Source of the DNA: Labia minor
Taxonomy: Eukaryota; Arthropoda; Insecta; Dermaptera; Spongiphoridae
DNA: 64,000 nucleotides
NCBI GenBank assembly: GCA_963082975.1
Contig: OY720350.1
Location: forward strand, 13,920,910-13,984,909
Reading direction: 5' to 3'
The notes under the pieces were generated by a model. It made no database searches, was not told where the DNA came from, and worked only from the letters and a program-made list of their open reading frames with translations. The stretch's first letter is position 1; each line of letters begins with the position of its first letter. The translations under genes were made by a program, and so were the position numbers. Of the stretch, positions 46,200 through 56,898 are shown in pieces.

Positions 46200-46370
46200 T
46201 ACATATATATTATAAATAAAATAAAATTAAAAATATTTATGTTATATCCATATGTTTTTTATTGCATTAATAGATACATTTAAATCATTTGAAATTGTTT
46301 CTGTAGCAGGAAATTAATTTATTTCAAACCGTCAGTCGGTTCTGCCCCCGGCCACGGGCCACCTTATTTT
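46200..46370 (+). mobile_element. HLE-B right-end fragment with altered hairpin
   Basis: Right third of HLE-B: CCGTCAGTCGGTTCTGCC + CCCGGCCACGGGCC + ACCTTATTTT. Its hairpin arms differ from other copies (CCCG...CGGG against ACCTG...CAGGT), and one stem pair changed on both sides. Confidence 0.85.
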
Positions 46371-47067
46371 AGAGATTATATGGAGTTGATTATTTATTTG
46401 ATTAAATACAAATATATATATAAATGTTTATTTAATTCATTAATTGATTAAGTAATTAGTAAAAATTGAATTAATTAAACGAAATTACAATAATTGATCT
46501 TTTTAATTAATTATATACGCATGATGGATAAGTATACATACCATACATACTTTATTCTAATGAAAATTGTCAACAATTCTTCTAATTGTTATAAATTGTT
46601 AAATGAATACGAATGTTTAGACTTCAAATTTGTTTTACAACCGGAAACAAGTAATTTTTTATTAGAATTAAAATGAGAGTTAAACGTTTCGATTGAGTAG
46701 ACAAGGGTGAGCAAAATCCGTTACTAATCAAGATTCAAACCACAACATCTTTTAGAACAAAGTCTCCATTTAAAAAAGTTTGACCTGATCTTGAAAATAT
46801 TTTATTTAAATTTAACATTTTTTTTTATTTTGAACTCTCGTTTATCTTTGGGGATTATCTTTATGCATATAAAATTTTCAACATCTTAATCCAATATTAA
46901 AGAAGATCAAACATTTAAAACTTTATTACTCTTTTAAAATATTTATTTTCGTTTCCCAACTCGTTTATAAACGTTTTCTTGATAATCGCTTGGTTTTTAT
47001 CTGAAATTCTTTTTGATTAAAAAGTGTTTTTAATTTATTTATATTTATATTTATATTTTTTGAAACC
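46371..47067. other. AT-rich spacer
   Basis: AT-rich. A 60-codon frame at 46494-46676 ends in LDFKFVLQPETSNFLLELK, followed by GTTAAACGTTTCGATTG; no family recognised. Confidence 0.45.
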
Positions 47068-47737
47068 ATGTAAAAATCCCTAAACCAAAAATCCCTAAGT
47101 AAAATATCTCTAAAAGAATAAATCCCTATAAATAAAAAAATCCCTAATAAAAAATTTCCCTAATTTTTTTTTTACTTATTTAATAATGAAGAGCCGAAGA
47201 GACTTGAATGAGGTAGTTATACATCATGTTTGGGGTTATCACATCTGTTCCAACTTCTGATGATAGTAAATTTCATATTCCCTGGTGAAATATAAGATGC
47301 AAATGGTGTATTTTGTATTTTGTATTAAGGTATTAAAACGTATCCTAATAAACGAAATTTGAGTAAATTCCCTTTATATTACATAAGTATTTGACACCCC
47401 TATTTTTGGAAAAATCACGTGTGTGGGCCCTATGTATGTATTTTTTTGACCTATTTTCCCTACTTTCGATCCAGGCCCGATTACCTCCTTGGGAGGGCGT
47501 GTCTCAGGAAACTGGGTGGCATGCTCATGTTTTAATTTTCTTAATCACAATTAAAATTAGTTAAATGAAAAATTTTGTTTTTAGTGATTTTTTCATTTAG
47601 GGATTTTTTCAGTCACGGATATTTTTATTTAGGGATTTACGCTTTTAGGGATTTTCGGTTTTAGAGATTTTTCTTTTTAGGGATATTTGGTTTTAGGGAT
47701 TTTTTCCTTTAGGGATTTTTTCCTTTAGGGATTTTTA
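47068..47737. mobile_element. Fold-back element with arms made of AAATCCCTA units
   Basis: The left arm (47070-47165) has six to seven AATCCCTAA-type units spaced 15-20 bp. The right arm (47590-47737) has about nine TTTAGGGATTTTT units, the inverse. The about 420-bp middle is GC-richer near 47400-47530 (CCAGGCCCGATTACC, GGGAGGGCGTGTC) and has no clear ORF. Arms built from tandem short units are typical of fold-back (FB/Galileo-like) transposons. Confidence 0.75.
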
Positions 47738-47870
47738 CCCGTTTCCATATTTTTTATTATTTAAGTTAATAACACATTAAAATTAAATGTAGTTTATGCC
47801 TGAAAATTAATTTTCAAAATAATTTTTCATTTTTTTTTAATAATCAAATTTTTTTTATAAATTTACATAT

Positions 47871-48214
47871 AATAAGTTGACCTGTGGCCAGGTCCGAACC
47901 GACCGACGGTTTGAAGTAAATTAACTTCCAGCTACAGAAACAATTTCAAATAATTTAAATGTATCTATTAATGCAATAAAAAACAGATATGGATATAACA
48001 TTTGATTTTATTTATAATATATAAGTAATAGCTGGCTGTGACGTCATGAAGGGGTGGGTGACGCCATCTAATTTTAAATTAAGAAAAAATTAATGAAGAT
48101 GATTTTCCCGAAGATAAAACCAATACAAAATGCATGATTCGTGGAGATATGTAAAAATATCCACATGTGAAATTTGGTGTGAAAACAATACATCCCTTAC
48201 TATCGTCGGTCGGT
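47871..48214 (-). mobile_element. HLE-B, internally deleted, both ends present
   Basis: Starts AATAAGTTGACCTGTGGCCA and ends CGTCGGTCGGT (48214). It lacks the minisatellite zone and about 300 bp of the middle compared with 41308-41946: CCAATACAAAATGCATGATT continues straight to the left end. Confidence 0.9.
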
Positions 48215-48900
48215 AAAAATTGAATAATATTGGGTTTATTCACGGATGATATTATTATTTATGTAAACCGAGACATTTTTATCTCCCGGAGGACACTGGG
48301 ACAGAATATACATAAGAATAAGCAAAATGATCGTATGGAATTTGTAAGTCAGCTAAAGAATAAGAATATTTGATCTATCAAAATAAAAAAAATTTTTAGG
48401 TGATCTAATTTTATTTATTTATTTAAAATAAGTTATACCACATGTTTATAATAACAAAAATTATACATTAAGTTAATTTTTTAAATAAGCTTAACTATAT
48501 TTTATTTCTTTCCAAATATGATTTATCAGTACAATGATAAGAAAAATAATTGATAATTTATTAATATTAAACTATTATTGAGTATAGATATATTCGATTA
48601 CAATATATTTATATTCATATGAAATAATTTCCATAATAAAAAAAAATAAAATATTTTTATATTTGGTAAGTTAAAAAGAAATAATAATGAAAAAGAGTTA
48701 TAATTTTTTTTTGTGATCTTTGCATTTTAATTTTAAATTGAGAAATTATAATAATAATTAATTCTACCTATAGTAAAATATTTAAAATATATCAAAGTTT
48801 AAATTATGAAATTGTATATTTCAAAATGAAAATAAAAAGTTAAAGAAAATAATCGCGATATTCAATTATTTTTTTATTAATAATTAAATTAAAAAAAAAA
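48215..48900. other. AT-rich spacer
   Basis: No feature seen; a slightly GC-richer patch near 48920-48975 begins the region with candidate exons. Confidence 0.55.
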
Positions 48901-49332
48901 ACAATTGAATATTTAATAGGGCCTCCTCCTTTCCCCATAAATTAGCCCTTCCAAGCCTCGCCTTCCGAAATTTAGAAAAAGTAATAATAAAGAAAGTTTG
49001 CCTTAAAAAAAATTATATATATATCAAAAAATAGCCACCCTCCCAGTATAACGCATCGAAACCTACTAATTCTAAAAATACCTTTGACTCTTTTGCCTCC
49101 TTTTTCAATGCTTCTTCTTGAAAGATGTAGTCTGAAATTCCCTAATCTCACTAAATTCTGTCATATAATTTAATATATTTCTCTATAATCCCCTAATGAA
49201 TATTATCAAAAGCAAAAAATCATTGTAATTTAATTATACTTTCTATATTATATTAAACTTTACTTTAAATATTATATTTACATTTTCTATTTTAAAGTGT
49301 GCCATGCTAAATAAATAACGATTGTTACTTAC

Positions 49333-49460
49333 ATTTGGAGAGCTGTATTTCAATCATTTCATCGTCGTGAAGGATGGAGAAGATAATCAAGAATTCAAAT
49401 CAACATTCAGTAACAGGAACGAAGATTGAAACATGAAATAGAAGAAGAAAAATAACTTAT
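49333..49460 (-). other. Candidate exon ending in a consensus splice donor
   Basis: On the minus strand CTCTCCAAAT is followed by GTAAGT (49332-49327), a perfect donor. The GC-richer patch upstream has stops in all three frames except a short ATG-led one next to the donor (MIEIQLSK), so this would be a 5'-UTR/first coding or non-coding exon. The start is undefined. The pyrimidine-rich CTTCTTCTATTTC lies near 49450. Confidence 0.35.
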
Positions 49461-49519
49461 TAGTTTATAATCAATAAATTTAAAATGAATTAAAAATAAA
49501 ATTAATAATAAATACTGAC

Positions 49520-49605
49520 CTCGGAGTTAATAAAGGGTTGATATTTCTCGCAGATTAAACTCGAAGAACAGCTCGTAGACTTCAATGGATGTCCGTCACT
49601 CTCGC
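49520..49605 (-). other. Candidate 86-bp exon bounded by splice sites
   Basis: Minus strand: the acceptor TTTTTTTCTTTATCGAG ends at 49606 and the donor CTCCGAG/GTCAGT lies at 49520/49519. The segment is GC-richer than its flanks and open in one frame (ESDGHPLKSTSCSSSLICEK then YQPFINSE). It lies about 60 bp upstream of the previous candidate, so the intervening intron would be very short. No protein family recognised. Confidence 0.4.
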
Positions 49606-50338
49606 CTCGATAAAGAAAAAAATAATTAAGATTAGATATTTATATTATATACAGGAAATAAAAAAATAAGAGATAAATAAATAAATAATATTAATAGGAT
49701 TAAAAAAGTGTATAGATTTTTAAAAATATTATCTTATTTCTGTAATATTAAAATACTAAAGTTATTTTACATCCTATATAGAACCATGATTATAATAAAT
49801 TATAAAACGCATTTAATAGACATATAATAAAAATATCTTAGAAAACATCAGAAAACTAATTATGATTATATTATTAATTTCACGAAGATTTTATTCTGTT
49901 TCATTGATATATCGGTAATAGAAATATTATTCATTTTTCAAAAGTGTTATAATAATGTGAAATTAACAAAAGAATATTCATATGAGATTGGAAAGGAATG
50001 GTGTGAGCGATAATGAGATTACAAAGAATATAGAGAATATTTAAATATTATATTTATTCTTATATGAATATAAGCAATTTATATTTTTTTGATTTATAAT
50101 TATATTATATGAATTTTGAAAATAATCAGCACATCTTCATATTTTTTAAATAAATAAGTTTTAATAGGAATTATATATATATTGAAATTCAAAAAATATT
50201 TCAATAAATATATTTAAAGAAAAATAAAATTAGGTATATAATTTTTTAATTTTTAAATAATTTTAATTTAACTTTTAATAAAATTTAATTAATGAGATCT
50301 GATAGAATATTTAAGATTAATTCTTTTCAAAGATTTGA
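49606..50338. other. AT-rich spacer
   Basis: No feature seen. Confidence 0.6.
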
Positions 50339-50505
50339 ATGGCTGCATGACGTCATATAATTTTAAATTAAGAAAAAAATAATAGAAAATAATTTTTCAC
50401 GAGGATAAAATCAATACAAAGTTCATGATTCGTGGAGTTATGTAAAAATCTCCTCATGTGAAATTTGGTGTGAAAACAATACCTCCCATACTATCGTCGG
50501 TAGGT
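50339..50505 (-). mobile_element. HLE-B fragment, left-end part
   Basis: From TGACGTCATATAATTTTAAA to CGTCGGTAGGT (50505). The right end is missing. Confidence 0.85.
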
Positions 50506-50959
50506 AAAAAGGGGATATAAATATGTATTTAAATAAGTTATAGTTGAAAGATTACTAAAAATATTTTTAAAATTAATAAAATATAAATTATTTTTAGGTC
50601 TGTGAGTATTTTTAATATAGTTAGTTTTTGTATAATAGGTAATTAATTAAAAATTTATTATATATTGAAGGGAAATTAAATTAAATATATATTTATTTAA
50701 TAATAATTTTTGGATTTTTTTTTTAATTTATTGAATTTATAAAATGTGAAATTTGAAACAATTAAATTGATTGTATCTTGTATCAATAAGCATTTAATGA
50801 TAATTTATTAAAATTATTATCGAATCATTATAAATATTATATTTAATATCATTTAAGTATGATTTAATTTTTTTTTATCTAACGATCAATAATAATTTCT
50901 GGGTAGTTAATCAAAAGAAATTAATTTTCAATATATTTTTTTATTATCGAGTGATTAAG

Positions 50960-51112
50960 GGTTGATTTTAGCCGAAATCACAGCTCTGCGTATGAATGCA
51001 CTGCGCTGTGAGTGTGTGAGTCCTCACTTGGCTACTGAGGCCGGCCGAAGCATTAGGAAAGCCAAGGGGGCTCGGGGTGGAGGAAGGGTGCGCGCGCATT
51101 CAAAAACAGAAT
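50960..51112. promoter_or_regulatory. CpG-rich island, possible promoter/first exon
   Basis: The most GC-rich and CpG-rich patch in an AT-rich region (GAGGCCGGCCGAAGC, GTGCGCGCGCATTC). On the minus strand GGCCTCAGTAGCC contains TCAGT, the arthropod initiator-like word, about 70 bp downstream of the GCGCGC run, and CCAAGTGAGG gives a donor-like site; on the plus strand CTGTGAGTGTG does the same. It is about 1.4 kb upstream of the minus-strand candidate exons. Function inferred only from composition. Confidence 0.3.
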
Positions 51113-51629
51113 TATTTGCAAATTCATGAAATAATTATAATTATTTATTAAATTTGATTTTAATCTTTTAATTGAATATTAAGGTACGTTTTACACATAT
51201 TAAATTTTTTTTTTGCTCATTTTTACAAACTATTTTGTTCCAAATATTTAAAAACTTCATCTTTATCCATTAACCATTAATAAATTGGATATTATAACAT
51301 CACACTGACCTAAGATAATAAAAAAATCAATCTGATTAATATATATAAATTTTATATAATTAATTTTAATTTCAGAAAAAATATTTTTATTCTAAATTAA
51401 AATTTATATATTCTTTATTAATTTTTTTTTTTTTTTTTGATTTTTCTAAACAGAATATTTACAAAATAGATGAAAACAGATAAATCATCCTTTAAGAATA
51501 TTAATAATAATTAAAATTAAAAAAAATATAAAAAAACTTTTTAAAACAGCTTTTATTTAAATGCACTAAAAAGGAGAAAATAATTTCTTCACACACAGCA
51601 CGATTTCCTTATAATTAATCATATCTAAA
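51113..51629. other. AT-rich spacer
   Basis: No feature seen. Confidence 0.6.
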
Positions 51630-51655
51630 AAATAAGTTGACTATCGTCAGTCGGT
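51630..51655 (-). mobile_element. HLE-B reduced to its two ends
   Basis: AATAAGTTGAC (right end) is joined directly to TATCGTCAGTCGGT and AAAAA (left end). All internal sequence, including hairpin and subterminal repeat, is gone. The 26-bp relic keeps both outer boundaries in the correct orientation and order. Confidence 0.75.
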
Positions 51656-52529
51656 AAAAATATAGAAAGCATTAATGTGCACTTTAATGTGTTATTAACT
51701 TAAATAATAAAAAATATAAATAAATTAAAATAATGTTATAAGTAAAATAAATAAATGAATAATTACTTAAACAGTTAAAATATAAATTATAGGATAATTC
51801 ACATTTCATTATACCTATATTTATTGAGGATTTTTTGAAATTTAATAATAATAAACTGAAATATATATTAAATAAATTCTAAAACTTCAATATCAAAAAA
51901 CTTCAAAAAAATTAACTTAATTAATAATTTTAATAGTTATTATTAAAGTGGACTCATTAATCAAATAAAATTAGATGAAATGAAAGACTAAATTATAAAA
52001 TTATATTAATCATTATAATATATAGAATTTATTATTTCATTTATTTATATATGAAAGAATAAATATACAATATACAAAATGAATATGAGATTTAGGGTTA
52101 AATTTCTCCACCCTTCCACTTAACCCTCCGTGACTGCTTCAGGCAAATTTAAATTCGATACTTATTTATCTATATATATAAAAAATTCATTTATATAACA
52201 TTGAACCACAATCGCTTTTGCGTGTTTAAAAGAAAAATATTCTTTTGTTTCCCGAATTAAAAATAAAAAAATCTTCAAAAGCAACCTTCTCTTTAACTCT
52301 ATTATGCTAATCAGTCAGCTTCTCTGATCTATATGAATAACTTAAAGTCACAAATAGACACGAAATTTGGAGATTTACTCAGAGCATGAGAAAAATATTC
52401 TTAAAAAAAATTGATATGGGTGTAATGTTTAAAAAACAATAATTTTAAGTATCAATAGACATGTGATTATTAAAATTTACATATTTAAAATTTTGTAAAA
52501 AGAAATCTTATTCTATTTATAATCATAGA
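51656..52529. other. AT-rich spacer
   Basis: A small GC-richer patch near 52105-52145 (CCACCCTTCCACTTAACCC) without an open frame; otherwise AT-rich. Confidence 0.55.
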
Positions 52530-53390
52530 AATAGTGTTACTTGTTAATGAAGTGTTTTACTATGGTGTGTTTGTATGTATGAATTATAGCTCGATAAAGG
52601 AAGCTAATTGCATAGAAATCAAATGAAAACTAAAAGAGCCCAACGTTTTTAGTTGAATATGAAGCAATTCATCCATTAACTTTGTCAGGCTTATAGAAAA
52701 ATTTTTTTATTCTTTTTAGTCCATTGGAAAAACGTTATTTTATAAAATTTTTTTATATTTATATTATTTTATTCTTTTTAGTGCAATTTTATATGATAAA
52801 TTTATTTAATATAACAAGAGAAATAGAAAAGATGAAGTTATACGAAAATTTACAAATTGATTAAAACAAAAAAATATATTATTCTTCCAAAATTGATTTT
52901 ATACATTTATGTTAAGGAAATTATTGAATAATAATTATTATATTATATTTATAAATAAATAATTTTTATTAATATGAGATTTTATAAATGTATATATATA
53001 TATATATATATATGTATTTAAATATATCCATTAATATATGTATATAAATTTATATTCATTAAAAAAAGGTTATTCTATTGTTTTGTTTCCTTTCTCTCAG
53101 GACATATATAAAAAAGATCTTTCATTGCCAACAAACGTGATTAATAAGAATTCATCATTAACTTCAATGCTAAAAATTTTTTTAAATACGTTCAAAATGA
53201 AAATCTATTCTGAAATCAATATTAATGTTTCAGAATCCGTTGAAAAAAAATTAATCGGATCAATACAAAAGGAGTTAGTTACAAAAAGTAATTAATCGCT
53301 AATTAATTTCAATTTGTCAAAAGAGCGAACAGACAGAGAGACAGACGCCAATTAAAGTTAAGAAAAACGTTATAATAAATGATTATAATT
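52530..53390 (+). mobile_element. Family F element, ORF-bearing copy
   Basis: Shares AATAGTGTTACTTGTTAATG, AAACTAAAAGAGCCCAACG and GAAAAACGTTATTTTATAAA with the fold-back copy at 36505-37405, then continues into a unique part with an ORF (53038-53295). It ends near AAGAAAAACGTTATAATAAA. The same order is found inverted at 61565-62612. Confidence 0.8.
53038..53295 (+). CDS. ORF remnant of family F
   Basis: An 85-codon frame. Its C-terminal 60 residues (TNVINKNSSLTSMLKIF, KMKIYSEININVSESVEKKL, IGSIQKELVTKSN) are conserved in the other copy (about 61772-61950, minus strand). There the same frame is recognisable but broken by stops and a shift. Several differences are synonymous or conservative, suggesting it was once coding. 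The N-terminus shown lies over a low-complexity zone and is probably not the true start. No protein family recognised. Confidence 0.35.
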   Translation: MYINLYSLKKGYSIVLFPFSQDIYKKDLSLPTNVINKNSSLTSMLKIFLNTFKMKIYSEININVSESVEKKLIGSIQKELVTKSN

Positions 53391-53815
53391 ACAATATAAA
53401 ATTTAAAAAAATTGAATGAAAAAATAATGAAATTGATAATAATTATATAAAAAATTAGATTTTTTTTTAAAATTTCAATTGGAACTATAAATATAGTTCT
53501 TTTAAAAATTACCTCTATAAATTTAATTATAATCAATTTTTCTTTCTGGAATGAAAAGTAATTTTATTTTTATAATAAACTAAAAAATGAAATTCTTCTA
53601 ATATGAATAGCTATATGATTAACTAGATTAGAATGTCGGTTTTTTATGACTAAATCAAATGTGTTATGTTCTTATATATATATATATATATATATATATG
53701 TAGATAGATAGATAGAAGAACACAATGCTTAATGGAAGATATGCAGGTAAAGCGTGGCTTTGGTAAGGAAATATTTTCCGTAAGAACAATCCATGGTAGA
53801 GAAGCTTTAGTTTAA
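53391..53815. other. AT-rich spacer, (TA)n and (GATA)n
   Basis: (TA)n at about 53675-53699 and GATAGATAGATAGA at 53703-53716. Confidence 0.75.
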
Positions 53816-54031
53816 TCATTGGGATGGAGTCTCAGTGTCCTTTCCTGTCTGTAAAATTAGTAAGGATGAAGATTTTTGTCTGTGTCCGGGTCGAAGGCCA
53901 AACTCTCTTTGTCTACTCGCTGATTCATTAAAATTCATTTGATTCTCGTCATATCTTGTGTTATTTCTTTTACAACAATAAATTAGTACAAAAAATAACG
54001 ATAAATATATGTTTATTGATCCTTTTGACAA
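53816..54031 (-). CDS. Candidate small ORF with signal-peptide-like start
   Basis: A 71-codon frame starting MSKGSINIYLSLFFVLIYCC: a basic N-terminus and a hydrophobic core as in signal peptides or membrane anchors. A polar tail follows (NESASRQREFGLRPGHRQKS, LQTGKDTETPSQ). The tail is GC-richer than its surroundings. No cysteine pattern or precursor cleavage motif identifies a hormone or venom family. It may be a real small secreted protein, an exon, or chance. Confidence 0.3.
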   Translation of the reverse strand: MSKGSINIYLSLFFVLIYCCKRNNTRYDENQMNFNESASRQREFGLRPGHRQKSSSLLILQTGKDTETPSQ

Positions 54032-54062
54032 ATTGCAACTGTGGAAAGGTTAAATTTCTATG

Positions 54063-54345
54063 GAATTTGCAATTTTAATTCGTGATAACTCCCCTGCGGT
54101 GTAGAATGAGTGAACACTGGCAACTAACAACCATACAACCTACAGCCAGGATAGACAACCGGCAACCGGCTTCCATTTCATGGCAATTTATCGGTCTGGC
54201 TGGCATTTTATTTTTCAAGTGGACATTCGACCCAGAATCTAGTTTTGTTGGCAAGCAAGTCATGACTCAGCCTCTCTGAACCTCGATTAAGATGATCAGA
54301 ATTCTTGACGAGTGAAGAGTGCAGGAAATCACACCTGAAACAAAA
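54063..54345. other. GC-richer patch, unknown
   Basis: Open on both strands for more than 60 codons (plus 54082-54279, containing WQFIGLAGILFFKWTFDPES; minus 54075-54263). The strand cannot be decided and no splice sites or family stand out. Could be an exon or an unrecognised TE. Confidence 0.3.
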
Positions 54346-54496
54346 ATTTAGTTTCTACTGAAATTTAGATTTTTGTCTTTTCTAACTATTTTATAAAGAA
54401 AATATATTTATCAACTAATCTGCTCTAAAATGTATATATCTTATATATATATATATGTTGGTTTATTCCGTGAATGTTATTGTTATTATTACTATC

Positions 54497-54776
54497 AGAT
54501 TTATCAGGGATATAATCACGTATTTTTGTGAGATTGTTTTCTCGACGTTTCGGCACCCATTTTGGCGCCATTTTCAAGAGAGAATATTTTTTGGGATTCT
54601 GTGTGATCAACCCAACCTTTCACCCCAAAATCCCGATATTAACCCTTGGTCACACAGACTAAGACCCAGAATCCCAAAAATATTCCCACCTAAAATTGAA
54701 AATGGCGCCGAAATGGGTGCCGAAACGTCTAGAAAACAATCTCACAAAAATACCTGATTAAATCCCTGATAAATCT
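54497..54776. mobile_element. Fold-back MITE, about 120-bp arms
   Basis: AGATTTATCAGGGATATAAT, CTCGACGTTTCGGCACCC and TTTTGGCGCCATTTTC on the left return inverted on the right (GAAAATGGCGCCGAAATGGG, GTGCCGAAACGTCTAG, AATCCCTGATAAATCT). The whole unit is a near-perfect hairpin with a short loop. Frames across it are incidental. Confidence 0.88.
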
Positions 54777-55045
54777 TATCTTATTATGCTAGCTAAAATT
54801 GTATATATGTATTTATCTATATATCATGGTTCTCAAAAACCGCTCTAACGATTTTTTTCAAATTCACACTAGATATAGTATTTATAAAGAAAAATTAAGT
54901 TTTATTGATGATATCTCTTGAAACATACAGCTTCATTATTAATTTCTTAATTGAAAATTATATATTATATGGAAAACGTCAAAATTTTTAATACTGCCTG
55001 CTAAGACAGTAAAAAAATGACAATTTTTTATCTAAATACATATAG
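54777..55045. other. AT-rich spacer
   Basis: No feature seen. Confidence 0.6.
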
Positions 55046-55122
55046 TCCAGCGGTTGGACTGATGTTTTAACGAGTGGATTTCGTCGGTTCGAAACTCGCC
55101 GGGTGAATCGTTATTTAAAAAT
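55046..55122 (+). repeat. tRNA-like sequence (pol III box A/B), likely SINE head
   Basis: TAGTCCAGCGGTTGG fits box A and CGGTTCGAAACTC fits box B at normal spacing. Acceptor-stem pairing is not convincing and no SINE body follows, so a functional tRNA is unlikely. A SINE head or tRNA pseudogene is the best reading. Confidence 0.45.
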
Positions 55123-55502
55123 GAAAATAATGATTTTGTTATTTTTTTTTCTTTTTATCTATTGTTTACTTTTTAATAAATTACTATTCTATATTTATTT
55201 ATTCATTGTTCTTTTATTAATAAAGTTTTAGATAGTTTTATAAGTTTTAATATTTTTTCAATAAAATATTATTCAATATATTTATTAATATTATTTTATT
55301 TATTATTATTGAGTACCCGAAGTTCCATTCATTTTAATCAGATTGATGCAATGATGCAACAGTTAATAATTGTAATATTGTAATAAATTTCTATCTTGAA
55401 AATTGTTACATATTATTCAGGATATTTTAAAAACTATTTCTTTCTTTAATTAATATTCATTTTTTCTATAAGTCAGATATATTTCCAAATATTAAATAAT
55501 TT
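55123..55502. other. AT-rich spacer
   Basis: Contains TTGAGTACCCGAAGTTCATT-like wording (55309) that recurs at 56155 (TTGAGGAGCACAAGTTCATT), followed by TTTTAATCAGATTGATGCAA in both. This is a dispersed direct repeat of about 70 bp. Confidence 0.6.
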
Positions 55503-55990
55503 TTGAAGTGAAAACTTCTTTAGCGGCGTTGAGCACTTTTGCGGGATGGGGAAAAAGTATAGAACTCGCGTGATCGTGACCAACACCATGAAACCATCTG
55601 CTTTCAAATTTCTTATAACAGAGCGCGAAATTTGAATTGTCATTAGAACTGTTTTATAAATTATCTCTAACATATAAATATATATTTATTATGTAAAGTT
55701 CATTTCATATATACATATATAATCAAAATTATACGAAATGAACTTCACATAATAAATATATATTTTATGTTAGAGATAAGAATTATAAAACAGTTCGTAT
55801 TGCAATATTTTAAACAAAGTTGTGTATTTATATATATATAAATATAAGTTACAAATTTGTTTAAAATATATGTTTAAAATAATATATAAGTTATATATAT
55901 ATACATGCATATGAAATTCATCTTTCTCGTGAAATAGCGCGAATTTCGTCTGTTTTAAAATTTCTTACGCAGAAGTTTTCACTTCTGTCG
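55503..55990. mobile_element. Inverted-repeat element with a 150-bp central palindrome
   Basis: TGAAGTGAAAACTTCT (55505) returns inverted as AGAAGTTTTCACTTCT (about 55974). The segment 55645-55795 is itself a palindrome: GAACTGTTTTATAAATTATC ... GAATTATAAAACAGTTC, with AGTTCATTTCATAT at its centre. GCGCGAAATTTGAATTG and GCGCGAATTTCG words lie inside. No ORF. Confidence 0.65.
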
Positions 55991-56898
55991 GCCAGTCCCA
56001 CGACTGCCAATTTTGCTTTTTTAATTCCGAAAAGCTGCAAAGCACGTTTTTTTGTCTTTAGTTTGTTTTATAACCACTTGGGGCGCTAAACAGTTTTTCA
56101 AAAAAACACTATAGAAAAAAAATATATGTACCTATATATTATATATTTATGTATTATTGAGGAGCACAAGTTCATTAATTTTAATCAGATTGATGCAAAT
56201 GTGTAACATTTAATAATTGTAATAAATAATTAAAGAATTGTGTATCAATATTTTTTAAAGGGTAGAGCGAGAGCTCGGTGTCCCAGGTATTAATATTACC
56301 AGCCAAATCCAATAATAATGAATCATTTTTTTTAACTTAAGTACCGAGCCGAGGCTCGGGGTCCCGGTACTCTGATAGTAATAATATATATATAATAAAA
56401 TTATATTGTTTCTTTACGAATATTCAAATTAAACATAAATTGATAATTATAATAATTTGTAAATGAGAACAAATAATTGAAAAATTCACTTTATAAAGAA
56501 TAATTAATAAGTTAATATTGAAATTTTTTAATGTTATATAAATGAAGATCTGTTTTTAATAAAATATATATAGCTACATATCATATTTTACCATTGAAGC
56601 TTAATTGTGCTAGAAAGGAAATATCTAATAACATCTAGTAGTTTTGAAGTGGTCCTATCTTCAGAAGAGGTAGGTTTAAATGAAGGGCTCTAAAGAAAAT
56701 TATGTGTAAGGGTATCCCGAGCGCCCTAACAAAGATTAATCAGTCTTTAGAGATTCTTTCATATAAAATTAAATAACAGATGGAGACACATCTAAAGGTT
56801 CAGATGAAAAGTATTAAAACCTATTTAATTGGGTATTTAACTAAATTAAATTATCAATTTAACTGTTTTGAGAAGAGAAAAACTTAAATAAAAATAAA
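55991..56898. other. Spacer with an inverted GAGCTCGG/CCGAGC pair
   Basis: GAGAGCTCGGTGTCCC (56270) and GCCGAGGCTCGGGGTCCCGG (56346) are related words about 75 bp apart. No gene. Confidence 0.5.

Noticed and set aside
47068..47737. Interstitial telomere repeats (TTAGGG)
   Set aside because: Units are TTTAGGGATTTTT with variable spacing in mirrored arrays, not tandem TTAGG or TTAGGG.
55046..55122. Functional tRNA gene
   Set aside because: Boxes A and B are present, but the acceptor stem does not pair convincingly and there is no terminator T-run right after the fold.
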